Positions 31,046-43,926 of a stretch of DNA of 64,000 nucleotides are shown here, one piece after another. The DNA is from Skeletonema tropicum (Eukaryota > Bacillariophyta > Thalassiosirophyceae > Thalassiosirales > Thalassiosiraceae): assembly GCA_037178625.1 (NCBI GenBank), contig CM074128.1, positions 186,001 through 250,000 of the forward strand. The letters are read 5' to 3'. Within the stretch, counting starts at the first letter, position 1. Every line of letters starts with the position of its first letter. A model generated the notes under the pieces. The model was not told the DNA's origin. It saw nothing but the letters and a program-made list of their open reading frames with translations, and ran no database searches. Made by a program: the position numbers and the translations under genes.

Positions 31046-31784
31046 GGAGGAGGAGGCAACAACAGTTATATACTTACATGAAGCTCATGTTGTCAATTTG
31101 AGCTATAGAGAAAACATCCTTGATCGGTAGTGCAGAGCATACCGAGTGCGTAACTCCCCCTCTCTATATCTATAGTTTCCTCTATCAGATCATAAGTACA
31201 AGGCTGTGTCCATGCACATCAGCATAGTCTTCATTCTTCCTTGACTTCAAGAGGAATAAGTAAGTATCCTCTATAGAACATGATGCATGCAAGGCAATCT
31301 TCTTTGTTAACATAGGTTCCATGATAACTTTCTGTCTTTGTCGTTGAGTCCAACCAAATGGACCTCATCAGGGCAGGACACTGCCGAGTATGTGTATGTG
31401 TCACACGGTACTCAATCGTTTTCATTTTTTGAGCTTTCTGTTTTTCAGCTTTTTGAAATGAAACAAGAACTCAATTAATCGATGCCGATGCATTCCATAT
31501 TGCCAGCAGTGCTCTTCTATTCAACGTCGATACTATCAACAAAGGATTACTGGTATCACTATATTTAGATTGATCATTTTCTTCTGTAGAACTAATTGAA
31601 ATCAAATAATCATCATCTTATCCTTACGAGCAATGAGGGAGCAATGACAAGCACGAAGCGCTCTAAAAGAAACGGAATTGATTCACGTTAGCAACAACGT
31701 CAACAGCCCAGCACTGACACTACCAATACTATTGCTATAAACGACAACATCCTTCCTTCAGCATCTTCTTCATCCTCATCAACC

Positions 31785-34700
31785 ATGTCAAGTAATAAAT
31801 CGAACAGGCGAACGAGCCAAAATAACAATAACGGAAAAACAACTGTAGTCCGACAGAGATTACAGCGCGGTGCCAAGGACAAGGTGTACGCCGAACGCTT
31901 GGCTGCCGAAAAGGTGATCGGAACTTCTTCTGCTGTTGTTGCCGCTACTACTACTGCATCTAGTGATGGTGAGGGTGGTGCAAGTGAAAAACTTTTGGGT
32001 CGCCGCAGAAATCATCATTTTTCTACAACTACCAACATTGATAATAATAATAATGATGATGTAGACGTAGCGAACAGTCATCATCAAGAACGTCATTTAG
32101 AGCAAACAACAACCAAAGGTAACAGACGCAGCAACAGGGGCAGCAAAGGCATCAAACAATCCTCCTCACAACAACAACAGCAAGAGCAGCCAATGATACA
32201 GCACAAGCAACGACAAATTATATCCTCCAAGAAAGCATCATCTAGAGAACGAGTGACACGAATTCCAATTCCACCTGGTTGGCCATTTACCAGTCTAAAT
32301 ACTGCTGCTGCTACTAGTGCTACTACTGCTGGAAATTCAAATGGTGGTAAGAAGAGGGGTAGAAAGCGAAAGAGTGTTGGAAATGATGCTGCTGAAAATG
32401 ATGGCAACCTGAAACAACTGAGTGGTAGAAAGAAGGATGGTCACAATAATAACAACAGTAGTACTTTGCCTCCGTCCTGGTCATCATCCTCATCATCATC
32501 TACAACTACTGCATTGACGGCAAAGAAACGACAACGGGGGCAGAAACGTAGTTCAGCAGCTGAGGAGGAGACACCACCAATATTAGAGGGAACAACACCA
32601 CCACCGCAGCAAAAGACGCAGATGAAACAAACGAAGGATCAGAAAATAGAACATCAACAAAAACAAAGTGGCAGTGCATCCACTACATCATCATCATCCA
32701 CAAACTCTTCCAAATCAAAAAGTTCCACTACATCTTCTTCCTCTAGACGAAGCAGAACAAAATCAAAAGTCAATACCACTACCTTTACCAACAAGAACAA
32801 ATGGACATGTGTGCGATGCACACTTCTCAATACATTGAGAAGAAAAAAGTGTCAAGTTTGTGGTACTCCACGATCCTATACTACGAACGATAATGATCAT
32901 GATGATGTTGTTGATCATGACGATGATATTTCATCTATTTTGGTGGATGGCACTGCTGCTGCTGCTGCGGGAAATGTGCCAGGCGAATTGATGGTGACAA
33001 CAACCACCAGTAAGAAGAAGGGCGTGGAAAACAGTAATTCTGGTGAAAAGAGGGCAACTGAAGAAAAGAGCAACGTGAATGATGATACTGTTGTTGTCAC
33101 TTTGTTACAGGGAAATGATTCATCCGTTCTTCCTTCTCGTTCAGAGCTTGCAAACGCCGCCAATGACTTGAATGATGATGATGTTTCCAACAATGTCAAC
33201 CAGGATGGCAGTTTGGAATATACAACGGTGAATGTGAGCGTGACGGTGTCAAATACAAGAGTATACGATGATGATGATGATGCTATGTCAAAAAGTAGTG
33301 GCAATGATGAGAAGATTCAAGTGAGAGACACAAAAAATGTCATTCTATCAGCAATTGTGCCTGCTTCCATCTATTGTCGAGAAGAGGAACAAACCGAAGT
33401 TATCCACCACGATAATAGCGATGCAGTAGAGAGTGAGGAAACAATCGATGTTGCATTGGATACAGCAGTAACAAACGAGGCAACGTTTGAAACAGAAGAA
33501 GAAGAAGAGTGTGACTTGCACCATAGAGAGTCACTACAATCGCAAAGATCGATTCAATCGGAATTGTCAGCCTTGATTGATGCATGTCCCACCCGTTCAA
33601 CTCTTACAACCGCCACCAATGACTTGAATGATGATGATGATGTTTGCAACAATGTCAACCAGGATAGCAGCTTGGAATATACAACGGTGAACGTGAGTGT
33701 GACGGTGTCAAATACAAGAGTATACGATGATGATGATGCTACCACGAAAGCTAGTGGTACTGATGAGAAGATTCAAGTGACAGACACAAATGTCATTTTA
33801 TCAGCAATTGTGCCTGCTTCCATCTATGGTCGAGAAGAGGAACAAACCAAAGTTATACACCACGATAATAGCGATGCAGTAGAGAGTGAGGAAACATCTG
33901 ATGTTACATTGGATACAGCAGTAACAAACGAGGCAACGTTTGAAACAGAAGAAGAAGACGAAGAGTGTGACTTGCACCATACAGAGTCACTACAATCGCA
34001 AAGATCGATTCAATCGGAATTGTCAGCCTTGATTGATGCATGTCCCACCTCGTCGTCTTCCGTACCTCCGCCTACCAACAATCCTCCTGCGAACATTTTA
34101 GATGGTATACTAATACCTGCAAAAGAGTCGGCTGCGGTACACAAAGGATTGCAACAAAAGGGGGAGGAGGCGGTCCAACAGCAGCAATCATTGTCACAAT
34201 CATCTGTCCAATCGGAATTTTCTGCGTTGATTGATGCTACTGTATTGCCTCGAAAGCAGGAGCAGCAACAACCACAAAGAGAAAAGGAGGAAGGAGAATT
34301 GCGAAGTCCTCTTGAAAGTCACCAAGAGCAGGTGCAGACACGGCAATCTCAAAATGGTCGTTTGGGCGATAATCCTGATCAATTTCATATCAATTATGAT
34401 GATACTGCAGATGTTCTACCAACACAGCAACTTCAAGATGAAGAAGAACAGCAGATACAACCACCATCTAATTTCAAACAGTGGCTACTAAAACGTAAGG
34501 ATTCACGACGTGAAAAGAAGAGACGCCGTAAGCGTAGCAATTCTACTACTGGGACTGATTCGCAAGGTCAGCTCTGCAATGAGAGTGATGGTAGTGACAC
34601 GGATGGAAGCGATGGTGGTAATGATTACATTGAAACCAATTCGGATGTTACTACGGTAGTTGTACGATTGATAGCGCGAGATAGAGAATGTGTATCGAAC

Positions 34701-37700
34701 GTCTTGTCGGCTATTGTACCCATTTCTATCTTTTCTCAAAATGGCGATGCAATGGAAGAGGTAGACATTGCTTTTGATGAAAATATTGACAATGCTGGTG
34801 ATTGCAATCACCCTTGTAATAGCGGAGACGTTGTGGTGCAACAACGCGAGAACAAGGCTGATTATCCTGCTCGATTGGCACACGAAGACATGGGTGACGC
34901 CGTTGAGCAGTCAAAATTTCGTTTGAAGGAAAGTGGTGACGATGTAGAATTAGACGCTTCTGAGTCTACTGCTATACTGAGCAATAGACTCAGCAACAAA
35001 TCAGAAGAAGAAGACGATACTCAAGAGGGGTTTCTTCCTGGCTCGATCATAGGAAACACTCCAATTTGTAAAACAAATGAGCATTGCCCATCCACTCAGG
35101 GTTCCTCCTCTCTTCATTCACATTTTCCGATGACCCAACAAGTGCCAAATTTTGATTATTTCACTCAGGTAAGTCAAGCAATGGTAGAATAAATGAGAAG
35201 TATTCTGTATTGAGACTGACATGTGCCTTTTGCTAATCATTCAAAAAAGGCTTCAATTGAGTTTTCTGTGCAAGGAGAAGCCACATCACAGTGTGAGAGA
35301 GATCATGGTGCGACTTTAGATTACTCAAACGGTGTCAAAGAAAGTTCTAGTGGCAACATGAAAGCGAAGAAACAAACCATGGCAACAAAAGAGAACAATC
35401 AGATCTCGGGCAAAATACTCGGCAAGGAAAACTTCTCTCTTCATACTCATATCGACAATAGCGGAATTGACGACGACAAACGACAGCCATTACAGCATAT
35501 AACAACAATGCAGAATGATGCGGATTGTGTTGAAAATCCTAACGTGAATCTATTCGAAGAACCAGATGAATATTACATTCCCCCTACCAGTGGCCTTGGC
35601 TTCACTAGTGCCGGGAGTGGCAAGATGATTGCAGTGAATGAGGAGGAGTTGGCCAAAGCAGCGAAGGTACTTGCAGACAATAACACTCAGAAGACTGATG
35701 TACATGCGGATGACAACGAAGAGGAATATGAGCCATACAACCCACCTACAAGTGGCCTCGGCTTCACTAGTGTCGGGAGTGGCAAGATGATTGCGGTGAA
35801 TGAGGAGGAGTTGGCCAAAGCAGCGAAGGTACTTGCAGACAATAACACTCAGAAGACTGATGTACATGCGGATGACAACGAAGAGGAATATGAGCCATAC
35901 AACCCACCTACCAGTGGCCTTGGCTTCACTAGTGCCGGGAGTGGCAAGATGATTGCAGTGAATGAGGAGGAGTTGGCCAAAGCAGCGAAGGTACTTGCAG
36001 ACAATAACACTCAGAAGACTGATGTACATGCGGATGACAACGAAGAGGAATATGAGCCATACAACCCACCTACCAGTGGCCTTGGCTTCACTAGTGCCGG
36101 GAGTGGCAAGATGATTGCAGTGAATGAGGAGGAGTTGGCCAAAGCAGCGAAGGTACTTGCAGACAATAACACTCAGAAGACTGATGTACATGCGGATGAC
36201 AACGAAGAGGAATATGAGCCATACAACCCACCTACAAGTGGCCTTGGCTTCACTAGTGTCGGGAGTGGCAAGATGATTGCAGTGAATGAGGAGGAGTTGG
36301 CCAAAGCAGCGAAGGTACTTGCAGACAATAACACTCAGAAGACTGATGTACATGCGGATGACAACGAAGAGGAATATGAGCCATACAACCCACCTACAAG
36401 TGGCCTTGGCTTCACTAGTGCCGGGAGTGGCAAGATGATTGCAGTGAATGAGGAGGAGTTGGCCAAAGCAGCGAAGGTACTTGCAGACAATAACACTCAG
36501 AAGACTGATGTACATGCGGATGACAACGAAGAGGAATATGAGCCATACAACCCACCTACAAGTGGCCTCGGCTTCACTAGTGTCGGGAGTGGCAAGATGA
36601 TTGCAGTGAATGAGGAGGAGTTGGCCAAAGCAGCGAAGGTACTTGCAGACAATAACACTCAGAAGACTGATGTACATGCGGATGACAACGAAGAGGAATA
36701 TGAGCCATACAACCCACCTACCAGTGGCCTCGGCTTCACTAGTGTCGGGAGTGGCAAGATGATTGCAGTGAATGAGGAGGAGTTGGCCAAAGCAGCGAAG
36801 GTACTTGCAGACAATAACACTCAGAAGACTGATGTACATGCGGATGACAACGAAGAGGAATATGAGCCATACAACCCACCTACAAGTGGCCTTGGCTTCA
36901 CTAGTGTCGGGAGTGGCAAGATGATTGCAGTGAATGAGGAGGAGTTGGCCAAAGCAGCGAAGGTACTTGCAGACAATAACACTCAGAAGACTGATGTACA
37001 TGCGGATGACAACGAAGAGGAATATGAGCCATACAACCCACCTACCAGTGGCCTTGGCTTCACTAGTGCCGGGAGTGGCAAGATGATTGCAGTGAATGAG
37101 GAGGAGTTGGCCAAAGCAGCGACGGTACTTGCAGACAATAACACTCAGAAGACTGATGTACATGCGGATGACAACGAAGAGGAATATGAGCCATACAACC
37201 CACCTACAAGTGGCCTCGGCTTCACTAGTGTCGGGAGTGGCAAGATGATTGCAGTGAATGAGGAGGAGTTGGCCAAAGCAGCGAAGGTACTTGCAGACAA
37301 TAACACTCAGAAGACTGATGTACATGCGGATGACAACGAAGAGGAATATGAGCCATACAACCCACCTACAAGTGGCCTCGGCTTCACTAGTGTCGGGAGT
37401 GGCAAGATGATTGCAGTGAATGAGGAGGAGTTGGCCAAAGCAGCGAAGGTACTTGCAGACAATAACACTCAGAAGACTGATGTACATGCGGATGACAACG
37501 AAGAGGAATATGAGCCATACAACCCACCTACCAGTGGCCTTGGCTTCACTAGTGTCGGGAGTGGCAAGATGATTGCAGTGAATGAGGAGGAGTTGGCCAA
37601 AGCAGCGAAGGTACTTGCAGACAATAACACTCAGAAGACTGATGTACATGCGGATGACAACGAAGAGGAATATGAGCCATACAACCCACCTACAAGTGGC

Positions 37701-40700
37701 CTCGGCTCCACTAGTGCCGGGAGTGGCAAGATGATTGCAGTGAATGAGGAGGAGTTGGCCAAAGCAGCGAAGGTACTTGCAGACAATAACACTCAGAAGA
37801 CTGATGTACATGCGGATGACAACGAAGAGGAATATGAGCCATACAACCCACCTACCAGTGGCCTTGGCTTCACTAGTGTCGGGAGTGGCAAGATGTTTTC
37901 ATTTGACGATAAGGAGTTGGCCAAAGCAGCGACGGCACTTGCAGACGATGATCAGAAGTACAATATCAATGATGACGATTCGGTTGTTATTTCTCACGTA
38001 AAGAACTTGTTTGATGATGACGATAATCGAGCCGGAAAGAACACTCAAAAAGTACGTTTTTCGCTTGGTGGAAATACTTCGATTCGTCCGGAAGTCTCTT
38101 CCGATACCTTTACAGAAGACCATTTATCTTCATCCATGCTGACCCGCGTATCCGTGGATGGTATGATCCAGTCTCCTTTCACTCCTGCCAATACTAACGT
38201 TTCTCATGAACGTTTGCCAGTTGGGGACTTTGAACCCAAGGCTGGAGTTGCTTGTGAATCGAAGGATTATGTGAACATTGTCACTGGGAACGAAGAGAAA
38301 TCTGCTGTGATCAGGCTTTTGGAAGGTGAGAGTGACCAATCATCGTCTCCGTACAATTCAAACGCAAACGCATGTACGCCTCTCAACGTGGTGAACAGGC
38401 TCGATTCTTTTCAATCTGAGATAAAATCGAAACGTTTGTTTGAGAGAACTATTTCATCGGAGAAAGCAGCGAGAATAAACCTGAATGACGATAGTCCAAG
38501 TGCTGGTGCTGATATTTCTGGCTCTACCAAAGTTACTCTCCGGCAGTTAGCAAAGCGATGCAATATGGAAACTGAATGGGACAAGAGCAAAGATGCAGGT
38601 GTGTCTGATGTCGTCCTGAAACTGACCAGTGTCAATGCTCTAAAACTCAGATTCAGCGAAGAAGGTCTACCCTCGTTCTTTTTTGGTCAACGAGCAGCCC
38701 CTGGTCGTAACCACGGAGGATCAGTTGACGACATTTACAAGTGGCTTGTGGATGAAGAATTTGACGAGTCACTATTTACGAAGAAATGGGTACAGAATCA
38801 TTATCGATGGATTGTATGGAAACTGGGCTCGAGTAAGTTGCAATTATGTTGATGATATGAATTGCAAATCTCTTGCATCTTAGTTGATTTTTTCCCACTT
38901 TATTATAACTTCTACAAATCTATTATTCTTAACAGTGGAACGTAGATTTCCTTCTCAGCTGAGTGGAAGGTACCTGACGTATCAACACGTCTTGCTACAA
39001 ATGAAAAGCCGCTACGAAAAGGAACTTTGCAATGCCAAGCGGCCATCAGTACGCAAAATATTGAATCGTGATGTGTCGGCGAGTGTGCCAATCGTGTTGT
39101 GTGTGGCTCAAATTCTTCGTTGTAGATCAAAAGGAACTGACCTAGTGTCAGGGAAAAGCACAAATGCAGAAGAAATACGGTTAGAGTTGACTGACGGTTG
39201 GTATGGAGTACCGGCTGTAATTGATACCATTCTCCAGTCTCTTGTTGCAAATGAAAAGATCCACGTCGGCTCGAAGCTGCTCATTTGCAATGCCCAACTC
39301 TCAGGATCGGATGAAGGTGTCGATCCTCTAGATGAGGGTTATTCTTCAGAGAAGAGGACCTGTCCTGTGTTTCTGAAGATTACCACCAACAACACTCGTC
39401 TTGCAACATGGGATGCAAAATTGGGCTTTCTGTCTCCAAAAAGCAGCGGAATCACAATCAAATCGTTACGTGATATCTATCCAGGAGGTGGAAACATCCC
39501 TTCGATCGATCTTGTCGTTTGTAAAAGGTATCCAAAGATGTTTCTAGAGCAAATATCAACTGGTGAAAAGGAGATCCCGACAACTACTCACCTCACTGAA
39601 GGCGAAGAGGCTTCTCGCCGTAGTGTTTATGACTTGAAACAGCAGCGTGCTGGCGAGAAGCACGTAGAAGCTGCCCACAGTGAATGTACAAAGGTGAGGC
39701 AACCTCATTCGTCTGCGTATTTTTGACAGTTGATGCTCTCTTGTCTAATTCTAACCTGAACATTATTCATACGGTCGCAGGAGCTAGATGAAGATGCGCC
39801 ATTCGAATGGAAACAACTGGCTCTCTCGAATTCTCCTGAAGAATATTACGAAAAACTCTCATCATATGAGAAAAAGGTTGTGGACGATTGGAACGAAAGG
39901 CGTCCAGTGTTACTTCAGAGTATGATGTCAAAATTTATTGGAGATTCATTGAGAGATGAGTCAGTTCCCGTAAGGAAAAGTAATCCTTATGTCAAGACGC
40001 TCGTGAAGATCTTCCACCGTGATCATACAAAAGTATCTACGCAGGCATCGGCAGAGCTAACGGTGTGGCGTGTATCTGACGAACAATTTGATCTCCTGAA
40101 AGAAGGTGCAGTTTTGCGGATGAAGAATCTGGGAGTCAAAGAAAAGAATCGCGATGGATTTCTACAACTAAGAGCAGGTCCTGAAACTGTGATGGAGCCG
40201 CTATTGGATGAATCGAAGCGACAACTCGCTCGGTCTGGCTACGAAGAGCGTCGGCCAAAGTCCATCATCAAGATAAATTTGATGTCGAAGAAAATGGAAA
40301 CCGGCAGATTGTCCAACGAAGTCGATGTAGTTGCATGCGTGGCTCGGATCCAACAGCTTGACGAATACTCAACCGCAATCTATCTAACAGATGAAACTGG
40401 TCTCACTTTGAAGCTCACAAGGAATCATAGTGCTGAAAATACTGACCCATTTCAGCTTGGAAATGCAAAAGCTCATCAGGTTGTGTCATTTTGCAACATA
40501 CAAATATCAGCCTTTGATGAAATCGAGCAGTGTGCCACAGGAACGTGGGGTTTGTTCTCTTGCAAAGCAAATCGCATAAATTCGAGGCACAAAGAGCTTG
40601 ACTCGTGGCGTCGATCTCAGTGTGGAGCTGATGCCATTGATTTTGTATGTGCTCGACTCGAAGCAGGCATTCCCATAGTTGGAGGCCTGTCCAATAGACA

Positions 40701-41067
40701 TCAAATTTCCATCGGCTACATCCTAGCAATTTTTGGAGAAGGCGGTTGTGCCGATGCTCAGAGAATTAAAGCGGCAATAGATTATGGAGAGACAAGGCCA
40801 TTGATCGCAGAATTTCCATTACATCTGATTCAACACACTCTCGCTCTGTTGCAATGTAAGGGATTGCGGGAGCACTCGCAAGGTGCAGATTTGTCAGACA
40901 TCCCCTCTTTGAACACATATTTTCTGAGCAATCAAAAATTGCTGCACTTTTCGTTTGAAGTTGTGAGTTGCTATGGAGGCGATTCGCCAACTCTCAGAAT
41001 CATGCAAGTATCACGGGCCAATGTGGATGCACTTACTCGGTTGCTCATGACATCAAAATCAAAATAA
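31785..41067 (+). CDS. BRCA2: BRCA2 homologue with 15 BRC repeats (3,003 aa, four exons)
   Basis: Exons are 31785-35168, 35250-38832, 38936-39693 and 39781-41067; introns of 81, 103 and 87 bp are GT-AG and every junction keeps frame (TQ|AS; GS-A|TG-ERRF; TK|EL). BRCA2 loads RAD51 on single-stranded DNA in homologous recombination. Residues ~338-362 form a RanBP2-type zinc finger (W.C..C, ten residues, C..C). Residues ~1240-2030 are 15 tandem BRC repeats (GFTS[AV]GSGKMIAVNEEELA then KAAKVLADN), matching the F.TASGK.I.VS...L.KA consensus. From ~2220 follows the helical domain (KWVQNHYRWIVWKLGSMERR), then OB folds: OB1 has VPIVLCVAQI, ELTDGWYGVPAVID and VGSKLLICNAQLSGSDEGVD; exon 4 supplies OB2/OB3. 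The N-terminal ~1,100 residues are low complexity and include a 433-bp internal duplication. The zinc finger is unusual for BRCA2. Confidence 0.92.
33161..34049 (+). repeat. Internal 433-bp duplication in BRCA2 exon 1
   Basis: 33161-33593 and 33617-34049 are close copies encoding NDLNDDD...NVNQD.SLEYTTVNVS, VILSAIVPASIY, then SLQSQRSIQSELSALIDACP. Shorter echoes occur later (SSVQSEFSALIDA at ~34200 and VLSAIVPISIF at ~34710), so VLSAIVP.SI[YF] and SIQSE[LF]SALIDA recur as candidate short linear binding motifs. Confidence 0.85.
35580..37960 (+). repeat. Tandem array of 15 BRC-repeat units, 162 bp each
   Basis: The unit is exactly 162 bp (54 codons); the first unit's GLGFTS begins at 35592 and the last at 37860, which is 14 periods. 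Units are nearly identical. Six have FTSA or its variant (1, 3, 4, 6, 10, 14), nine have FTSV, unit 14 has STSA in place of FTSA, unit 10 has KAATVL, and unit 15 diverges after GSGKM (FSFDDKELAKAATALADD). Their homogeneity implies recent amplification or gene conversion. Confidence 0.95.
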
Positions 41068-43252
41068 CTTATCTTCTTTAGGCACATATATGATAGCTGT
41101 CGCTGGGTGTATTTTTGATCCGGCGCAGCCGGATCAGCTGAAATGCTGCACGAAGAAAGGAGGGGGAAAGAGGAGGAGAAAGGGTAGGAGTATGTTGATG
41201 TATGCTCTGTTTTGATTTCACTAGCTTTAAAGCTAGAGATACACCTGATTTAGCTCGATTCTAATTGCTGTCATTCTTTGTTGGGCCCCGTTCTGTGCCT
41301 TGCGATGCTTTACATTATTGCAACATGCTCATTAGAGGGTATACTCCCACATCATCAGATCCATTCGTACCATACGTTGCACGTGACCCTATGACCTACA
41401 CTGTGCACCCAAGCAAGTACCTCAAAGACACTGTATGCCTACCAGTATTGCTCGTTTGTGTTCATGATATCAATTAAGTTGTGGTGCTTCGCCGTTTCTC
41501 TCGGCTGATGCTGGACTTTTGGGAGAATGCTGTCAAAGCATTGCTTTGATGCGCCTTCTGATCCGTCCTCCCTGGGAATACATGGGCTGCGATCATTGTA
41601 TCAGATGTCCTCTTCTAAGCCTCCTCGAGGTTATGATTGATCGTCATGCCAGTCGATCTATGTGGAAAAGCGATTCCTTGTCGTTTCAAATCGTTCTCTG
41701 ATCCGTATCTAATGTAGGCATCTCTCCCTCTCTTCTTCATACGCTAAGTGATTTTGATTGCGTCCGGCATCCGACATTAGAGTTGCTTTCCATCTTAAAC
41801 TTCTATCTATTACCACTTGATTACTTGATTCGTATTTTTCTACTCTCTGGTGATTTGTACGTATCTGCTCTCTGGTCTGACACTGTATTTATTTACGACG
41901 ACAGCGTCACTGTGCTACTGGTGTTGTCATAATTGTTGTTATTATCATTCACTGCCGTCTTCGGCGTCACGGCTGGTGATAATTAAATGCATCGCTGCAG
42001 GAGGTTTCGGTGGCAGCTAATACTGGTCCTCTCTCTGTAATGCTGCATCTACGTGAACCGCAAATATTTGCATTTTGTCTATTTTTGCATTCCGCGAAGT
42101 GTTGTCGAATAGCCAATGATTAAATTCACCCAATCGAGCAGAATCTGCAAGGTCATCTGCGACGATGGTTTAATGTGAGTTGTATTTCATTCTTTTCCGT
42201 CCATTTGTACTTGCTGACTGCTTGCTTTGTGTGTCGACATCGGAGCGAGAGCTGAGGAACTCAAAACGAGCATGAACTTTCAGAGCAATTTCCTCGCACT
42301 TCTGATTAGCTACGCTTCTCCGAAGATGATAGCGAGAGCAGTTATGGCTACATAGATTGACGGCTGCAGCATAAGTAAGTTCTGAAGTCGATATTACTTC
42401 CGCTAAAGTTGTTTGGCGATGTCGGCGTCATGGTTCTTGCAAAAGATCCAGTCTAAAATTTGGCGCGCCTCCAAAAGATCCATTTTTTGAGGCCGGGCCG
42501 GTTTTGTTACGGGTAAAATATTCTTGCCCGTTGTCGCCATCAAATTTGAGTGTGACGAAGATAGTGTCGCAACGGGGCCGGACACACAAAAAAAAATCGG
42601 ACACACACTGCTCAAAAAGCGTCCACTCACTCTTCACGACACTCACGGTAGGAGACACTGGAAGCAAGTGAAAAATTGCGCCTATTGATAACACTATTGT
42701 CCTCACGCAGGAATGATTATCAAGCACGAGTGGAGAGCGCAGCGATACACGAGTGTTGGGGTAAGGTAAATTACTTATTAGTTCGTCAGGCGCAAGTGCG
42801 CTGAGTTAAGTCTTGGTTCATCGTTTGTGGCCGCCTTTTGAAGCAGTGTGTGTTTGTCCGATCTTTTTTGCGCTCGGCCCGAGTCACGACACAGTCAGGT
42901 CGGGCACTCGTGTTCATTGCGCTGATCGTTTCTCACACCGTCGCCCGCCACGACACAAAACTCGTGACCTTCTGTCTTCACTCGCGGCAAGCGCTCGTGA
43001 AGACATAAGACAGGCGCAAATAAAATGTGCTAGGGTGAAATTTTTCATCACGCTTGGCGCTAGATAATTTTAAATTACCCCAGCTCATTTTATTTGCGCC
43101 TGTCTTACATAAAATCACTTGTTTGTGTCCCGCACGGACGGTGTTCGAAAACGACGCCGCGCAACTCACACTAGTGCAGACCTTTATAGTGTCGCCATCA
43201 AATTTTTTGGCGACACCCGCTTTGGTGTAAAATCAGTTAGGAGTATTAAGTA
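41068..43252. other. Intergenic downstream of BRCA2 with hairpins, no gene seen
   Basis: 41117-41135 is a perfect 8-bp stem GATCCGGC/GCCGGATC with a 3-base loop. 43006-43107 is an imperfect palindrome with 22-bp perfect arms (TAAGACAGGCGCAAATAAAA..). 43189-43216 is a 9-bp hairpin GTGTCGCCA/TGGCGACAC whose left arm echoes GTCGCCATCAAATTT at ~42532. These suggest decayed TIR elements. Short frames here look like shadows. Confidence 0.5.
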
Positions 43253-43583
43253 CTCCCTCTGTCCCAAAAAAAAGTAGCTATTTGAAGTTAATCGTAGTCC
43301 CACAAAAAAGTAGCTATTTGGGTATTAATTCCTACAGTACCATCCAACACAAGTGTCCGAGAGGCCCTCTTTTAACATCAGTTTCGAATTAGTGTTAAAT
43401 TTAAGGTTAATTTAACGTCCTTTATCACAATAGCATCACAAATAGCCGCTTAACAACCTCCTACCTCGATTCCATTGTAACCGCCGTGAAATAAGCTTTC
43501 CAACGATGTGCGATAGCATTTTCCTCGTCGAAAATTGATGAAATTTAAGCCATTCTAATTCAAATCGCTACTTTTTTGTGGGA
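43253..43583. mobile_element. Stowaway-like MITE remnant
   Basis: It begins CTCCCTCTGTCCCAAAAAA next to a TA, as Stowaway-type (Tc1/mariner) MITEs do. The arm TCCCACAAAAAAGTAGCTAT is present in tandem twice on the left (43261-43284 and 43298-43320) and inverted once on the right (43561-43583, 22 of 23 bases). The right terminus itself lacks a mirror of CTCCCTCTG, so that end is truncated or changed. Confidence 0.45.
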
Positions 43584-43926
43584 GCTGGGCCAAATCGGCA
43601 CTGGAAGGGCTTACTACTACAGAATTATTAACAATTGTCGTTTTCTCCAAAAATTCAAAAAAATAGTTGAAAATAAAGCCAAAATTTATTTTTCATTTAG
43701 GCTGTGATTTTGTTTGCTCGAACTCGCAACTCCGAACTGAAAAGGAGCTCTACCGGCTTTCGTGTAATTGAGTACCGTATTCAACGCATGATTTTTTGGG
43801 CAACAAGAAAGAGCCCTTTTATTGAAATATGTTAGTGCCGTGTCAAAACGGCACTCACGTAGGGCACATAGGAATAGGTACATGTCGAGTTCGGAGTTCG
43901 AGATGGATGAGGATTCGGGCTCGAAC

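Noticed and set aside
35550..37811. A 753-codon open frame on the minus strand
   Set aside because: It is the antisense of the BRC array: a stop-free reverse frame in one 162-bp unit is copied 14 times. It has no independent start context or domain.
41117..41135. GC-rich hairpin after the BRCA2 stop, which looks like an intrinsic terminator
   Set aside because: Intrinsic termination of this kind is bacterial; the window is eukaryotic. It may be a 3' UTR structure or a transposon relic.
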